64,000 bases of DNA from Lachnospiraceae bacterium (GTDB lineage: Bacteria; Bacillota; Clostridia; Lachnospirales; Lachnospiraceae): assembly GCA_024403235.1 (NCBI GenBank), contig JAKSSF010000006.1, positions 28,383 to 92,382 of the forward strand, read 5' to 3'. Positions 8,571-17,324 of this stretch are shown here, piece after piece. The stretch's first letter is position 1; the number at the start of each line of letters is the position of its first letter. The position numbers and the translations under genes were made by a program. The notes beneath the pieces were generated by a model that saw only the letters and a program-made list of their open reading frames with translations, searched no databases and was not told the origin of the DNA.

Positions 8571-10589
8571 ATGGGAAAAAGTTTAATTATTACAGAAAAA
8601 CCCAGTGTGGCCAGAGAATTTGCGGCTGCGCTGAAACAAAAAATGCAAAATAAAAATGGCTATATGGAGTCCTCAGACTATATTATTACCTGGTGCTACG
8701 GTCATTTAATTACCATGAGTTATCCACATGTATATGATGAAGCACTGCAGAAATGGTCTATGGACACCTTGCCGTTTATTCCGAAACAGTACAAGTATGA
8801 AGTGATAGAAAATGTGAAACAGCAGTTTTCTATCATTTCTTCTTTGTTTCATAGACAAGATGTGGATGTAATCTATAATGCAGGAGACTCAGGGCGAGAG
8901 GGGGAGTATATCCAAAGATTGGTTTTACAGATGGCAGGCTATAACGGCACTGCAAAACTGAAAAGAATTTGGATTGATTCTCAAACCGAAGAAGAAATCT
9001 TGCGTGGTATCAAAGAGGCAAAGGATGCCAGTGCCTATGATAATCTAAGTGCGTCTGCCTATTTGCGGGCGAAAGAAGATTATCTTATGGGAATTAATTT
9101 TTCCCGCGTTTTGACATTAAAATACGGGTATGGCATTAAAGAATACTTAAAAAAGGATAAAATGGTAATCTCGGTAGGCCGTGTTATGACCTGCGTATTA
9201 GGTATGGTTGTGAATCGCGAACGGGAAATCCGAGAATTTGTAAAAACGCCTTTTTATAAGATTCAAGCCACCATTCCCTATCAGGAGAATCAAATTGTAG
9301 GGGAGTGGAAGTGCTTAGAAAATAGTGCGTATTATGGAAATCCATATTTGTATAAGGATGTAGGTTTTACCAAAAAGGAAATGGCAGAAAGCTTTATTGC
9401 TGGTTTGGAAAGATCCAATCCTTATCCGATTTTTGCCACCATAACCGGTATTGAGAAAAAAAGGGAGACTAAAAATCCACCCTTATTATATAATCTGGCA
9501 GAATTACAAAACGATTGCTCCAAGTTTTTTAAATGTTCCCCAGCAGATACCTTGCGTATCGTACAGGAACTGTATGAGAAAAAGCTGACTACCTATCCCA
9601 GAACAGATGCCAGAGTATTAAGTTCTGCTGTGGCAAAAGAGATTGGAAAAAATTTACAGGGCTTAAAAAGTTATTCACCGACAAAAGGGTTTGTAGAAGA
9701 AATTCTATCGACGGGCAGAGAAAAGAAGCTGCCTAAAAGTAGATATGTGAATGATAAACAAATTACAGATCACTATGCCATTATTCCAACAGGACAAGGT
9801 TTTGGAGCCTTGCAGTCTGTATCGGATTTAGGGAAGAAGGTATATGACTTAATTGTGCGTAGATTTTTAAGTGTCTTTTTTGATCCGGCTGTTTATCAAA
9901 AGGCTACTTTGTCTGTTATGTTAGAGCAGGAAACCTTCCAATCCAACTTTAAGGTATTAAAGGAAGAAGGCTATCAAAAGGTATTGGCTTCCTACAGTAA
10001 ACCAAAGGAGACTTCGAAAGAAGAGGGGAAAGAGGGCGAAAAGGAAGAAAATCAAGATACCGGAAATTCTTTACTGGCATTATTGGAAACCGTGAAGAAG
10101 GGACAGCTCATCGAAATTTCCGGTCTGCAAATGAAGGAAGGGGAAACAACCCCACCTAAAAGGTATAATTCCGGCACCATAATTCTTGCTATGGAAAATG
10201 CAGGCCAATTGATTGAAGACGAAGAACTTCGTGCCCAAATCAAGGGAAGTGGTATTGGTACCAGTGCTACCAGGGCAGAAATCTTAAATAAACTTGTGAA
10301 CAATGGCTATTTGGCCTTAAATAAAAAGACCCAGATATTGACCCCTACACAGGTAGGAGAGATGATTTACGAAGTGGTAATGTATTCTATAAAGCCTTTG
10401 TTAAACCCGGAACTTACCGCCAGTTGGGAAAAAGGCTTAAGTATGGTAGCCAACGGAGAAATCACAGAAGAAGAATATTTGGTGAAATTAAATGATTTTG
10501 TAAATCGCCGTACCAATGGGGTAAAGGCCATACGAAATCAAAATCAGATGATTAGTCGATATCGGTATGTATCACAATTTTATTCTTAA
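8571..10589 (+). CDS. topB: Type IA DNA topoisomerase, TopB (topoisomerase III)-like
   Basis: A 672-residue type IA enzyme that passes single strands through a transient break. The N-terminal Toprim domain starts LIITEKPSVAREFA and has the acidic motif AGDSGREGEYIQ (about residues 104-115), a variant of the usual DADREGE. The catalytic Tyr is in LTTYPRTDAR (Tyr342). The cleavage-domain signature GIGTSATRAEIL is near residue 565. No C-terminal zinc fingers are present, as in TopB rather than TopA. The start at 8571 is preferred because LIITEKPSVA is the true family N-terminus and CCGAGG precedes it. Confidence 0.9.
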   Translation: MGKSLIITEKPSVAREFAAALKQKMQNKNGYMESSDYIITWCYGHLITMSYPHVYDEALQKWSMDTLPFIPKQYKYEVIENVKQQFSIISSLFHRQDVDVIYNAGDSGREGEYIQRLVLQMAGYNGTAKLKRIWIDSQTEEEILRGIKEAKDASAYDNLSASAYLRAKEDYLMGINFSRVLTLKYGYGIKEYLKKDKMVISVGRVMTCVLGMVVNREREIREFVKTPFYKIQATIPYQENQIVGEWKCLENSAYYGNPYLYKDVGFTKKEMAESFIAGLERSNPYPIFATITGIEKKRETKNPPLLYNLAELQNDCSKFFKCSPADTLRIVQELYEKKLTTYPRTDARVLSSAVAKEIGKNLQGLKSYSPTKGFVEEILSTGREKKLPKSRYVNDKQITDHYAIIPTGQGFGALQSVSDLGKKVYDLIVRRFLSVFFDPAVYQKATLSVMLEQETFQSNFKVLKEEGYQKVLASYSKPKETSKEEGKEGEKEENQDTGNSLLALLETVKKGQLIEISGLQMKEGETTPPKRYNSGTIILAMENAGQLIEDEELRAQIKGSGIGTSATRAEILNKLVNNGYLALNKKTQILTPTQVGEMIYEVVMYSIKPLLNPELTASWEKGLSMVANGEITEEEYLVKLNDFVNRRTNGVKAIRNQNQMISRYRYVSQFYS

Positions 10590-10624
10590 AGAATATGATT
10601 AGGATAAAGAAAAAGGAGAGTATT

Positions 10625-11293
10625 ATGAAACAAGTTACGATTGCAGAGCTTTACACTTTGGAAGAAACCATTGCAGCCCAATTGTTTACGGATGCAGAGT
10701 ATCCCTGGCAGGTACTTCCGAAAATTAAGGATTTTATTATCCAATTGGGAAATACCTTACCGGAAGAAAAATTTGAAAAGCGTGGAGAAAATGTTTGGAT
10801 TGCGAAATCTGCAACCATTTATCCCACAGCCCATATTAATGGGCCTTGTATTATTGATGAAGAAGCAGAGGTTCGCCATTGTGCTTTTATTCGTGGGAAT
10901 GCCATTGTTGGCAAGCATGCGGTTGTAGGAAATTCTACAGAACTAAAAAATGTTGTATTATTTAACAATGTGCAGGTCCCCCATTATAACTATGTTGGGG
11001 ATAGTATTTTAGGATACAAATCTCATATGGGTGCGGGTAGCATTACTTCCAATGTAAAATCCGACAAAACCTTAGTTTGGGTACATACCAAAGAAGGAGA
11101 TATAGAAACTGGTTTGAAGAAATTTGGTGCTATGCTTGGAGATTTCGTAGAGGTTGGTTGTAACAGCGTATTAAATCCAGGTACTGTAATTGGAAAGCAT
11201 ACTAATATTTATCCTACTTCTATGGTTCGTGGATTTATTCCCGCCAATTCTATTTACAAAACCAAAACAGAAATTGCGGAAAAAAGAGAGTAA
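10625..11293 (+). CDS. Left-handed beta-helix (hexapeptide) acyl/nucleotidyl-transferase-like protein
   Basis: A 222-residue protein with a helical leader (about 1-60) and a long run of hexapeptide repeats typical of left-handed beta helices (for example VWIAKSATIYPTAHINGPC and later VIGKHTNIYPTS). It resembles the acetyltransferase half of GlmU and of related sugar-nucleotide proteins, but lacks a pyrophosphorylase domain. The donor and acceptor cannot be deduced. ATG at 10625 follows AAAAGGAGAG; an upstream in-frame start has no site. A strong terminator follows. Confidence 0.8.
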   Translation: MKQVTIAELYTLEETIAAQLFTDAEYPWQVLPKIKDFIIQLGNTLPEEKFEKRGENVWIAKSATIYPTAHINGPCIIDEEAEVRHCAFIRGNAIVGKHAVVGNSTELKNVVLFNNVQVPHYNYVGDSILGYKSHMGAGSITSNVKSDKTLVWVHTKEGDIETGLKKFGAMLGDFVEVGCNSVLNPGTVIGKHTNIYPTSMVRGFIPANSIYKTKTEIAEKRE

Positions 11294-11309
11294 TTTAATT
11301 TAGAATATG

Positions 11310-11357
11310 CCAGTGCTTTTTCGACAAAACCCGCGAAAAAACACTGGATTTTTTTTG
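11310..11357 (+). terminator. Rho-independent terminator after the hexapeptide-repeat gene
   Basis: CCAGTGCTTTTTCG and CGAAAAAACACTGG are inverted arms, followed by ATTTTTTTT. It separates the topB-side genes from the GGGtGRT unit. Confidence 0.88.
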
Positions 11358-11413
11358 CCAAATATGAGAGAATAAATCCAAGTATGATTGATAGAAGAGG
11401 AATTTTGTGCTTT

Positions 11414-11442
11414 TTGCATGAAACACTCGTATCATCCATAAT
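11414..11442 (+). promoter_or_regulatory. Promoter of the NifU-like/GGGtGRT pair
   Basis: TTGCAT, a 17-base spacer and CATAAT lie about 29 bases before the start codon, downstream of the preceding terminator. Confidence 0.55.
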
Positions 11443-11470
11443 ATTTCAAAATTGAAAGGAGTTTTTTCAC

Positions 11471-12163
11471 ATGATTTATTCAAAAGAAGTTGAAGAAATG
11501 TGTCCAGTAGCACAGGGCGTTCATCACGGTTGTGCTCCTATCCCAGAAGAAGCAAAATGGGTAAAGGCAAAAGCTGTAACAGACATTTCCGGTTACACAC
11601 ACGGTATTGGTTGGTGTGCTCCTCAGCAGGGTGCATGTAAGTTGTCTCTTAATGTTAAGGAAGGTATCATCCAGGAAGCACTTGTTGAAACAATTGGTTG
11701 TTCCGGTATGACACACTCAGCTGCTATGGCTGCAGAAATTCTTCCGGGACTTACTGTTATGGAAGCTCTTAACACAGACCTTGTTTGTGATGCTATCAAC
11801 ACAGCTATGAGAGAATTATTCCTTCAGATCGTTTATGGTCGTACACAGTCTGCTTTCTCTGAAGGTGGTCTTGCAATCGGCGCTGGTCTTGAAGATCTTG
11901 GTAAAGGTGCTCGTTCTATGGTTGGTACAACCTACGGTACACTTTCTAAAGGCCCTAGATATCTTGAACTTACAGATGGCTACATCACAGGTGTTGCATT
12001 AGATGAAAACGATGAAATCATTGGTTACAAATATGTAAACTTTGGCAAGATGATGGACTTCATCAAAGCTGGCAATGATGCGCAGACAGCACTTGATAAA
12101 GCTTCAGGTCAGTATGGTAGAGTACAGGATGCTGTACGCGTTATTGACCCTAGAAAAGAGTAA
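11471..12163 (+). CDS. NifU-like iron-sulfur scaffold-related protein, partner of GGGtGRT protein
   Basis: A 230-residue protein whose central part resembles NifU/IscU scaffold domains: Cys residues occur in GIGWCAPQQGACKL and in ETIGCSGMTHSAAMAAE. A C-terminal extension (about 150-230) is not part of classical NifU. In Clostridia and Bacteroidetes it is found next to the GGGtGRT gene, as here 19 bases downstream; the joint function is unknown. A strong AAAGGAG site precedes the ATG. Codons such as GGT, GCT, CTT and ATC are clearly more frequent than in neighbouring genes, which suggests high expression. Confidence 0.85.
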   Translation: MIYSKEVEEMCPVAQGVHHGCAPIPEEAKWVKAKAVTDISGYTHGIGWCAPQQGACKLSLNVKEGIIQEALVETIGCSGMTHSAAMAAEILPGLTVMEALNTDLVCDAINTAMRELFLQIVYGRTQSAFSEGGLAIGAGLEDLGKGARSMVGTTYGTLSKGPRYLELTDGYITGVALDENDEIIGYKYVNFGKMMDFIKAGNDAQTALDKASGQYGRVQDAVRVIDPRKE

Positions 12164-12182
12164 GGAATAGGAGGATATTACA

Positions 12183-13202
12183 ATGGCTTTATTTGAATCA
12201 TATGAAAGAAGAGAGCCTCAGATCTTAGCTGTATTAAAACAGTATGGCATTGGATCTATTGAGGAATGTAAAGATATTTGTGAAGCAGCTGGCATTGATG
12301 TATACCACTTAATCGAAGGTATTCAGCCTATCTGTTTCGAAAATGCAAAATGGGCTTACACAGTAGGCGCTGCAATTGCAATTAAGAAAAACTGCCGTAA
12401 GGCTGCTGATGCAGCTGCTGCAATCGGTGAAGGCCTTCAGGCATTCTGTATTCCCGGTTCTGTAGCAGATACTCGTAAAGTAGGTCTTGGACATGGTAAC
12501 CTTGGTAAAATGCTTTTGGAAGAAGAAACAGAATGTTTCGCATTCCTTGCAGGTCACGAATCTTTCGCAGCTGCTGAAGGTGCTATCGGTATTGCAGAAA
12601 AAGCAAACAAGGTTCGTAAAACACCTCTTCGTGTTATCTTAAATGGTCTTGGAAAAGACGCTGCACAGATTATTTCTCGTATCAACGGCTTTACTTTCGT
12701 TGAAACAGAATATGATCCTTACACAAATACAGTAAAAGAAGTAGCTCGTAAATGCTACTCTAAAGATGCAGAAAGCCCACGTGCAAAAGTTAACTGCTAT
12801 GGTGCTAACGATGTATGTGAAGGTGTTGCTATCATGTGGAAAGAAAATGTAGATGTATCTATCACAGGTAACTCTACAAATCCTACAAGATTCCAGCATC
12901 CGGTAGCTGGTACATACAAGAAGGAAAGATTAGAAGCTGGTAAGAAATACTTCTCAGTAGCTTCAGGCGGTGGTACAGGACGTACATTACATCCTGATAA
13001 CATGGCTGCAGGTCCTGCTTCTTATGGTATGACAGATACTATGGGACGTATGCATTCAGATGCGCAGTTCGCTGGATCTTCATCCGTTCCTGCTCACGTA
13101 GAAATGATGGGTCTTATCGGTGCCGGTAACAACCCTATGGTTGGTATGACAGTATCTACAGCAGTATCAATCGAGGAAGCAGCTACAGCTGGTAAATTCT
13201 AA
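12183..13202 (+). CDS. GGGtGRT family protein
   Basis: A 339-residue protein with the family-naming motif SGGGTGRTLHPDNM (about residues 260-272) and a Gly-rich C-terminus (AHVEMMGLIGAGNNPMVGMT). The central part contains VASGGGTG and several conserved Cys. No enzymatic activity is established for the family as far as I know. The gene is translated from a strong AGGAGG site and uses the same high-expression codon set as its partner upstream. A sharp terminator closes the two-gene operon. Confidence 0.9.
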   Translation: MALFESYERREPQILAVLKQYGIGSIEECKDICEAAGIDVYHLIEGIQPICFENAKWAYTVGAAIAIKKNCRKAADAAAAIGEGLQAFCIPGSVADTRKVGLGHGNLGKMLLEEETECFAFLAGHESFAAAEGAIGIAEKANKVRKTPLRVILNGLGKDAAQIISRINGFTFVETEYDPYTNTVKEVARKCYSKDAESPRAKVNCYGANDVCEGVAIMWKENVDVSITGNSTNPTRFQHPVAGTYKKERLEAGKKYFSVASGGGTGRTLHPDNMAAGPASYGMTDTMGRMHSDAQFAGSSSVPAHVEMMGLIGAGNNPMVGMTVSTAVSIEEAATAGKF

Positions 13203-13227
13203 TTGATTTAGAATAAAAGAACTACAT

Positions 13228-13264
13228 AGGGATTCAGTACCTTAGGGACTGAATCCCTTTTTTA
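13228..13264 (+). terminator. Rho-independent terminator after the GGGtGRT gene
   Basis: GGGATTCAGT and ACTGAATCCC form a 10-bp stem around a short loop, followed by six T. Confidence 0.92.
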
Positions 13265-13300
13265 AAATATTAGAGATTAATAAAGGGATAGGAGAATACT

Positions 13301-14707
13301 ATGGCATTCGGCAAAAAACAACCAATAATGATGAAAGCACTGTCTCGTATGGATAGTTCTGCAGAATATGCGAAACATCCGGAGATTAACGATATATATG
13401 AACGTATAAAAAGTGGTAGAGGACAATTTAGAGAAGTATTATCCAAACTCCTTCGTGGTGTTATGGAAATTTCTAAATTAGATTTGGCATTGGTAGAATA
13501 TCCAAAAGAAATGGAAAGTATTGCCAGAGACGTAGAATTGGCAGGAGAAGAAATCACTGCCCAGTCGGCAGAAACCTTGAATGCTGCAACACAGGTTATG
13601 GAACTGCAGGAAGAATTTACCCACACGATTATTGCTTGTGCAACAGAGTCTGCAGAAGTTGTGGATCGTTTAGCTGTTGGACAAAAGGACTTAACAGAAA
13701 TTCGAAATCTTTCCGTACATACTGCTGATTTGTCCAAAGAAATGAAAAAAGATATGAACGCGTTACATGATGTAATTAGCAGTATTCATTCCGTAGTGGA
13801 AGGAATCAATGCGATTTCTGATCAGACCAATTTATTGGCATTGAACGCATCTATTGAAGCGGCCAGGGCAGGAGAAGCTGGAAAAGGTTTTGCAGTAGTA
13901 GCAAATGAAATTCGTAATCTTGCAGAACAAACGCAGAATTTGATTGGTTCTATGGGAGAATTTTTGACGGGTATCGAAGAAGCTTCAGATCGTAGTGTAA
14001 AATCTGCGGACGAAACCATTCAGTCTTTAGCTATTATGTCTGAAAAAATGGGTCATGTTTGGGAAATTAATGATAAGAACCAAAAGGGTATTGTAGAAGT
14101 AAATGAAAATATCAGTTCGCTAACTGCAAGTAGTGAAGAAATTGCAGCCTTGATGTCAGACTTGGAGACACAGTCAGCTTCTATCAATGAACATTGTAAG
14201 TCTTTGGAAGAACAGACTGAGAAAATGATTGATATTAGTGAAAAATTGAAACAAACTGCGGAACCTATTAGTAGCATTGAAAAGGATGTAGATGAAGCTA
14301 CCAGATTAATGGGTGAGATGGCAAGTGATCCATTTTACTATATTGGTAAGCAAGAATATGCGAAGCATGTAGGTGCTGCGATTTCTGCCCATAAAGGATG
14401 GCTTGCTTCTTTGAAAAAAATGGTGGATGCAAAAACTGTTATGCCATTACAGTCTAATGCAGCAAAATGTGGGTTTGGTCATTTTTATTATGCGGTACAT
14501 CCATCAGAGGATATGGGATTTAAACCTATTTGGGATGGCTTGGAAGCAAAGCACAAACATTTCCATCAATTTGGTACAAAAGCTGTACAAGCTATTTATA
14601 ATGGTAATTTTGGTGAGGCAGAAGCTATTTATCGCGAGGCAGAGGAATATTCCAGAACCCTTATTAACGATTTAAATACAATTAAAGATATTTTAGAAAG
14701 TGCTTAA
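13301..14707 (+). CDS. Soluble methyl-accepting chemoreceptor with C-terminal CZB zinc-binding domain
   Basis: A 468-residue cytoplasmic chemoreceptor without any membrane segment. The signalling hairpin tip is classical ([19 protein letters not shown], then [17 protein letters not shown], about residues 175-215), flanked by long coiled coils. Residues about 340-460 match the chemoreceptor zinc-binding (CZB) domain: one His in AHKGWL, the Cys-Gly-x-Gly-His block in [11 protein letters not shown], and a later His in [12 protein letters not shown] domains sense zinc or hypochlorous acid. No other chemotaxis gene is nearby. The ATG follows AGGAGAATACT. Confidence 0.92.
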   Translation: MAFGKKQPIMMKALSRMDSSAEYAKHPEINDIYERIKSGRGQFREVLSKLLRGVMEISKLDLALVEYPKEMESIARDVELAGEEITAQSAETLNAATQVMELQEEFTHTIIACATESAEVVDRLAVGQKDLTEIRNLSVHTADLSKEMKKDMNALHDVISSIHSVVEGINAISDQTNLLALNASIEAARAGEAGKGFAVVANEIRNLAEQTQNLIGSMGEFLTGIEEASDRSVKSADETIQSLAIMSEKMGHVWEINDKNQKGIVEVNENISSLTASSEEIAALMSDLETQSASINEHCKSLEEQTEKMIDISEKLKQTAEPISSIEKDVDEATRLMGEMASDPFYYIGKQEYAKHVGAAISAHKGWLASLKKMVDAKTVMPLQSNAAKCGFGHFYYAVHPSEDMGFKPIWDGLEAKHKHFHQFGTKAVQAIYNGNFGEAEAIYREAEEYSRTLINDLNTIKDILESA

Positions 14708-14710
14708 TAC

Positions 14711-15346
14711 ATGATTTACACAGACGGAATAATTTTTGATTTGGACGGAACCCTTTGGGATTCTGTCAGGACAGGTTTTTCCGCTTGGCATATAAAATTA
14801 AAAGAAATTGGAATTCAGGCAGATTTTAGCTATGAAGCCTTTAAGGCATGCTACGGTCTGCCTATGAATTTGTTTTTTGATAGGTTACTGCCGGGAAAAA
14901 TTATAGAAAACCAAGATCAAATTATGAAGAATATCTTGGATTATGAGAATATATATTTAAGAGAGCATGGTGGAATTTTATATCCACAGGTAGAAGAAAC
15001 CTTACAGGAATTACAAAAAAAATTTCCGCTGACTATTGTAAGTAATTGTCAGGTTGGATATATAGAAGCTTTTCTTTTTGCTCATAAATTAGAAAAATAC
15101 TTTTGTGATACTTTGTCTTATGGAGACAATGGATTGATGAAAGATGAAAATATAGCATTGATGGCAAAACGAAATGGATTTTTGCATCCAGTATATGTGG
15201 GGGATATTCAGGCTGACGCGGATTCTACCCATAAAGCAGGACTTCCTTTTATTCATGCAGCCTATGGTTTTGGAAAAGTAAAGGATGCGGAAGAACGGAT
15301 AGAAAACTTTTCTCAATTATTACAGGTTTTGAAAGAGGTGGAATAA
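14711..15346 (+). CDS. HAD-superfamily hydrolase, phosphoglycolate phosphatase-like
   Basis: A 211-residue phosphatase of the Gph-like HAD subfamily. Motif I is FDLDGTLWDS (residues 9-18), with both catalytic Asp. Motif II is the TIVSNC region (about 110), and motif IV is VYVGDIQADADS (about 162-173). A four-helix cap lies between motifs I and II. Substrate is unknown. The gene starts 3 bases after the chemoreceptor stop and ends 3 bases before the next gene, so the three are probably one transcript. Confidence 0.88.
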   Translation: MIYTDGIIFDLDGTLWDSVRTGFSAWHIKLKEIGIQADFSYEAFKACYGLPMNLFFDRLLPGKIIENQDQIMKNILDYENIYLREHGGILYPQVEETLQELQKKFPLTIVSNCQVGYIEAFLFAHKLEKYFCDTLSYGDNGLMKDENIALMAKRNGFLHPVYVGDIQADADSTHKAGLPFIHAAYGFGKVKDAEERIENFSQLLQVLKEVE

Positions 15347-15349
15347 AAA

Positions 15350-15757
15350 ATGGACGAAAAAACATTACAGGAACTAATTGCAGAAATTCGAAATGAAAAT
15401 GCAGAAGAAAGAAGCTACTTGAAGAAACAAAATACCATGATGCGTGGACTTATGGCTGTTATGCTTGGAATCTTCGTGATTTTGGCTATCGCTGTTTTAG
15501 TTTTGGTTCCTAAGATAAGTATGACCTTGTCAAAAGCAGATACTGCCTTAACCAATGCCAATACAACTTTGACACAGGTAAATGAACTTGCGAAGAATGC
15601 GGAGACCACGATGAGCAATTTGGATACCGTATTGGGACAAAGCAGCGAAGGCATTGAAAAATTGAATGGCATTGATTTTGAAAGATTAAATCAATCCATA
15701 GAAGATTTGGGGAATGTAGTAAGTCCCCTGTCAAAGTTCTTTGGGGCTTTTCGATAG
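15350..15757 (+). CDS. Small membrane-anchored coiled-coil protein
   Basis: I do not recognise a named family. The 135-residue protein has a charged N-terminus, one transmembrane segment (about residues 32-55, Met/Leu/Val-rich) and an extracytoplasmic coiled coil with TLTxAxTTL-type heptads, reminiscent of DUF948 proteins. GAGGTG precedes the ATG. It is the last gene of the unit with the chemoreceptor and HAD genes. Confidence 0.75.
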   Translation: MDEKTLQELIAEIRNENAEERSYLKKQNTMMRGLMAVMLGIFVILAIAVLVLVPKISMTLSKADTALTNANTTLTQVNELAKNAETTMSNLDTVLGQSSEGIEKLNGIDFERLNQSIEDLGNVVSPLSKFFGAFR

Positions 15758-15759
15758 AA

Positions 15760-15771
15760 GAAAGCGCTTTC
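15760..15771. promoter_or_regulatory. cre-like palindrome upstream of ilvB
   Basis: The perfect 12-bp palindrome GAAAGCGCTTTC matches the core of the CcpA catabolite-responsive element (optimal TGAAAGCGCTTTCA) at all 12 inner positions. It starts 3 bases after the preceding stop codon and lies 13 bases upstream of the ilvB -35 box, a location suited to activation. No CcpA gene is in the window, so the regulator is inferred. Confidence 0.55.
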
Positions 15772-15784
15772 GCTTAGAAAATGA

Positions 15785-15813
15785 TTGAATTTAACGCTTT
15801 ACTATGTTAAAAT
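15785..15813 (+). promoter_or_regulatory. Promoter of ilvB
   Basis: TTGAAT, a 17-base spacer and TAAAAT lie about 84 bases before the start codon. A leader of about 75 nt is predicted. Confidence 0.6.
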
Positions 15814-15830
15814 ATTATGGATTATATTAG

Positions 15831-15856
15831 CCCGTTAGTTTATTAATGGTAACGGG
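15831..15856 (+). promoter_or_regulatory. Hairpin in the ilvB leader
   Basis: CCCGTTA and TAACGGG are perfect 7-base arms around a 12-base loop, roughly 11 to 36 bases after the predicted transcription start. No T run follows, so it is not a terminator; it could be an operator or an mRNA 5' stem. Confidence 0.4.
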
Positions 15857-15896
15857 TATTGGAATGATAATGATTGAATGATTTGGAGGACACACA

Positions 15897-17324
15897 ATGA
15901 ATGGAGCAGATTCCATTATCAAATGCCTGGAAGCAGAGCAGGTAGAATATGTATTCGGCTATCCCGGTGTTGCGATTTGCCCTTTTTATAATAGTATTTT
16001 AGATTCTGATATTCAGAGTATTTTGATCCGTACAGAACAAAATGCTGCCCATGCCGCCAGTGGCTATGCCAGAACTACAGGTAAGGTAGGGGTTTGTGCA
16101 GTAACCAGTGGCCCCGGTGCAACCAACTTGATTACCGGTATTGCTACGGCATTTGCAGACAGTATCCCATTGGTTTGTATTACAGGACAGGTAAATAGTG
16201 AGCTGTTGGGAAGTGATGTATTCCAAGAAGCAGATATTACCGGAGCCGTAGAGTCCTTTGTAAAATATAGTTATTTGGTAAAAAATGTAGCAGATATTCC
16301 TCGTATTTTTAAAGAGGCTTTTTATATTGCAAATTCCGGCAGAAAGGGACCTGTCTTAATTGATATTCCTATTGATATTCAAAATGCTACTGTAAAAGGC
16401 TTCAAATACCCGGAAACCATTACTATGAGAACCTACAAACCTACCGTTAAAGGGAATGTGGTTCAGATGAAGCGTGTCATTCACGAATTGGAAAAAGCCA
16501 AGAAACCTATGATTTGTGTAGGTGGTGGTGTATTTCTTGCAGATGCCAGAGAAGCCTTTACTGCATTTGTAGAGAAACATCAGATTCCTGTCGTATATAC
16601 TATGATGGGAAAAGGGGTATTACCTACCAGACACCCCATGAATTTAGGTATGGTAGGCAACAATGGAAAGCCGTATGCCAATCGTGCTATGAACGAATCT
16701 GACTTGCTGATTATGGTGGGTGCCAGAGTGGCAGACAGAGCCATTAGTCAGCCGGATTTGATTTTTAAGAATAAGGTTTTGATTCATATTGATGTAGATC
16801 CTGCTGAAATTGGCAAAAATGCAGGTGCAACCGTTCCATTGGTTGGGGATGCAAAATGTATTTTTGAAGATTTGAATGCATTAGATTTTAAGACTGAGTA
16901 CTCTGTTTGGCTGGAAACTGTTAATTTATATCGTACCAATATGTCTAAGTCTCGTGTACCAAAGCATGATTATGTAGATCCTGCGATCTTTATCGAAGAA
17001 TTATCCAATCAGATGCAGGAAGATGCCATTTATGTAGCAGATGTAGGACAAAATCAGATTTGGTCTTGTAATTACCATATTGTAAAGCAGGGTAGATTCT
17101 TAACCAGTGGTGGTATGGGAACTATGGGATATTCTATTCCTGCTGCAATGGGAGCTAAGATTGGTTGCCCTGACAGACAGGTTATTGCAGTCTGTGGTGA
17201 TGGTTCTTTCCAAATGTCCATGATGGAATTAGCAACTATGGTACAGCATAATGTTCCGGTAAAAATAATTGTATTGAAAAATACAGTGTTGGGCATGATC
17301 CGTCAGTATCAGCATTTTACCTAG
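15897..17324 (+). CDS. ilvB: Acetolactate synthase large subunit, interrupted by an in-frame amber codon
   Basis: The ThDP enzyme condenses two pyruvates (or pyruvate and 2-oxobutyrate) in valine, leucine and isoleucine synthesis. The reading frame gives 475 residues. The ThDP glutamate is in FVFGYPG-type sequence near residue 20 (EYVFGYPG with the family HGY/PGV context), and GDGSFQMSMMEL with a later Asn marks the ThDP/Mg site (about 430-460). The frame stops at TAG (17322-17324) in QHFT-stop, but coding sequence continues in the same frame for another 61 codons. The amber sits exactly at the conserved Tyr of the family pattern (QWQ followed by Tyr four residues later). Without the C-terminus the enzyme probably cannot close over the active site. 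A strong TTGGAGG site precedes the ATG. Confidence 0.88.
   Translation: MNGADSIIKCLEAEQVEYVFGYPGVAICPFYNSILDSDIQSILIRTEQNAAHAASGYARTTGKVGVCAVTSGPGATNLITGIATAFADSIPLVCITGQVNSELLGSDVFQEADITGAVESFVKYSYLVKNVADIPRIFKEAFYIANSGRKGPVLIDIPIDIQNATVKGFKYPETITMRTYKPTVKGNVVQMKRVIHELEKAKKPMICVGGGVFLADAREAFTAFVEKHQIPVVYTMMGKGVLPTRHPMNLGMVGNNGKPYANRAMNESDLLIMVGARVADRAISQPDLIFKNKVLIHIDVDPAEIGKNAGATVPLVGDAKCIFEDLNALDFKTEYSVWLETVNLYRTNMSKSRVPKHDYVDPAIFIEELSNQMQEDAIYVADVGQNQIWSCNYHIVKQGRFLTSGGMGTMGYSIPAAMGAKIGCPDRQVIAVCGDGSFQMSMMELATMVQHNVPVKIIVLKNTVLGMIRQYQHFT

Noticed and set aside
17322..17324. Pyrrolysine or general amber readthrough
   Set aside because: TAG ends many other genes here, including the true end of ilvB, and no pyl genes or suppressor tRNA are in the window. 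The homology favours a Tyr codon with a substitution.
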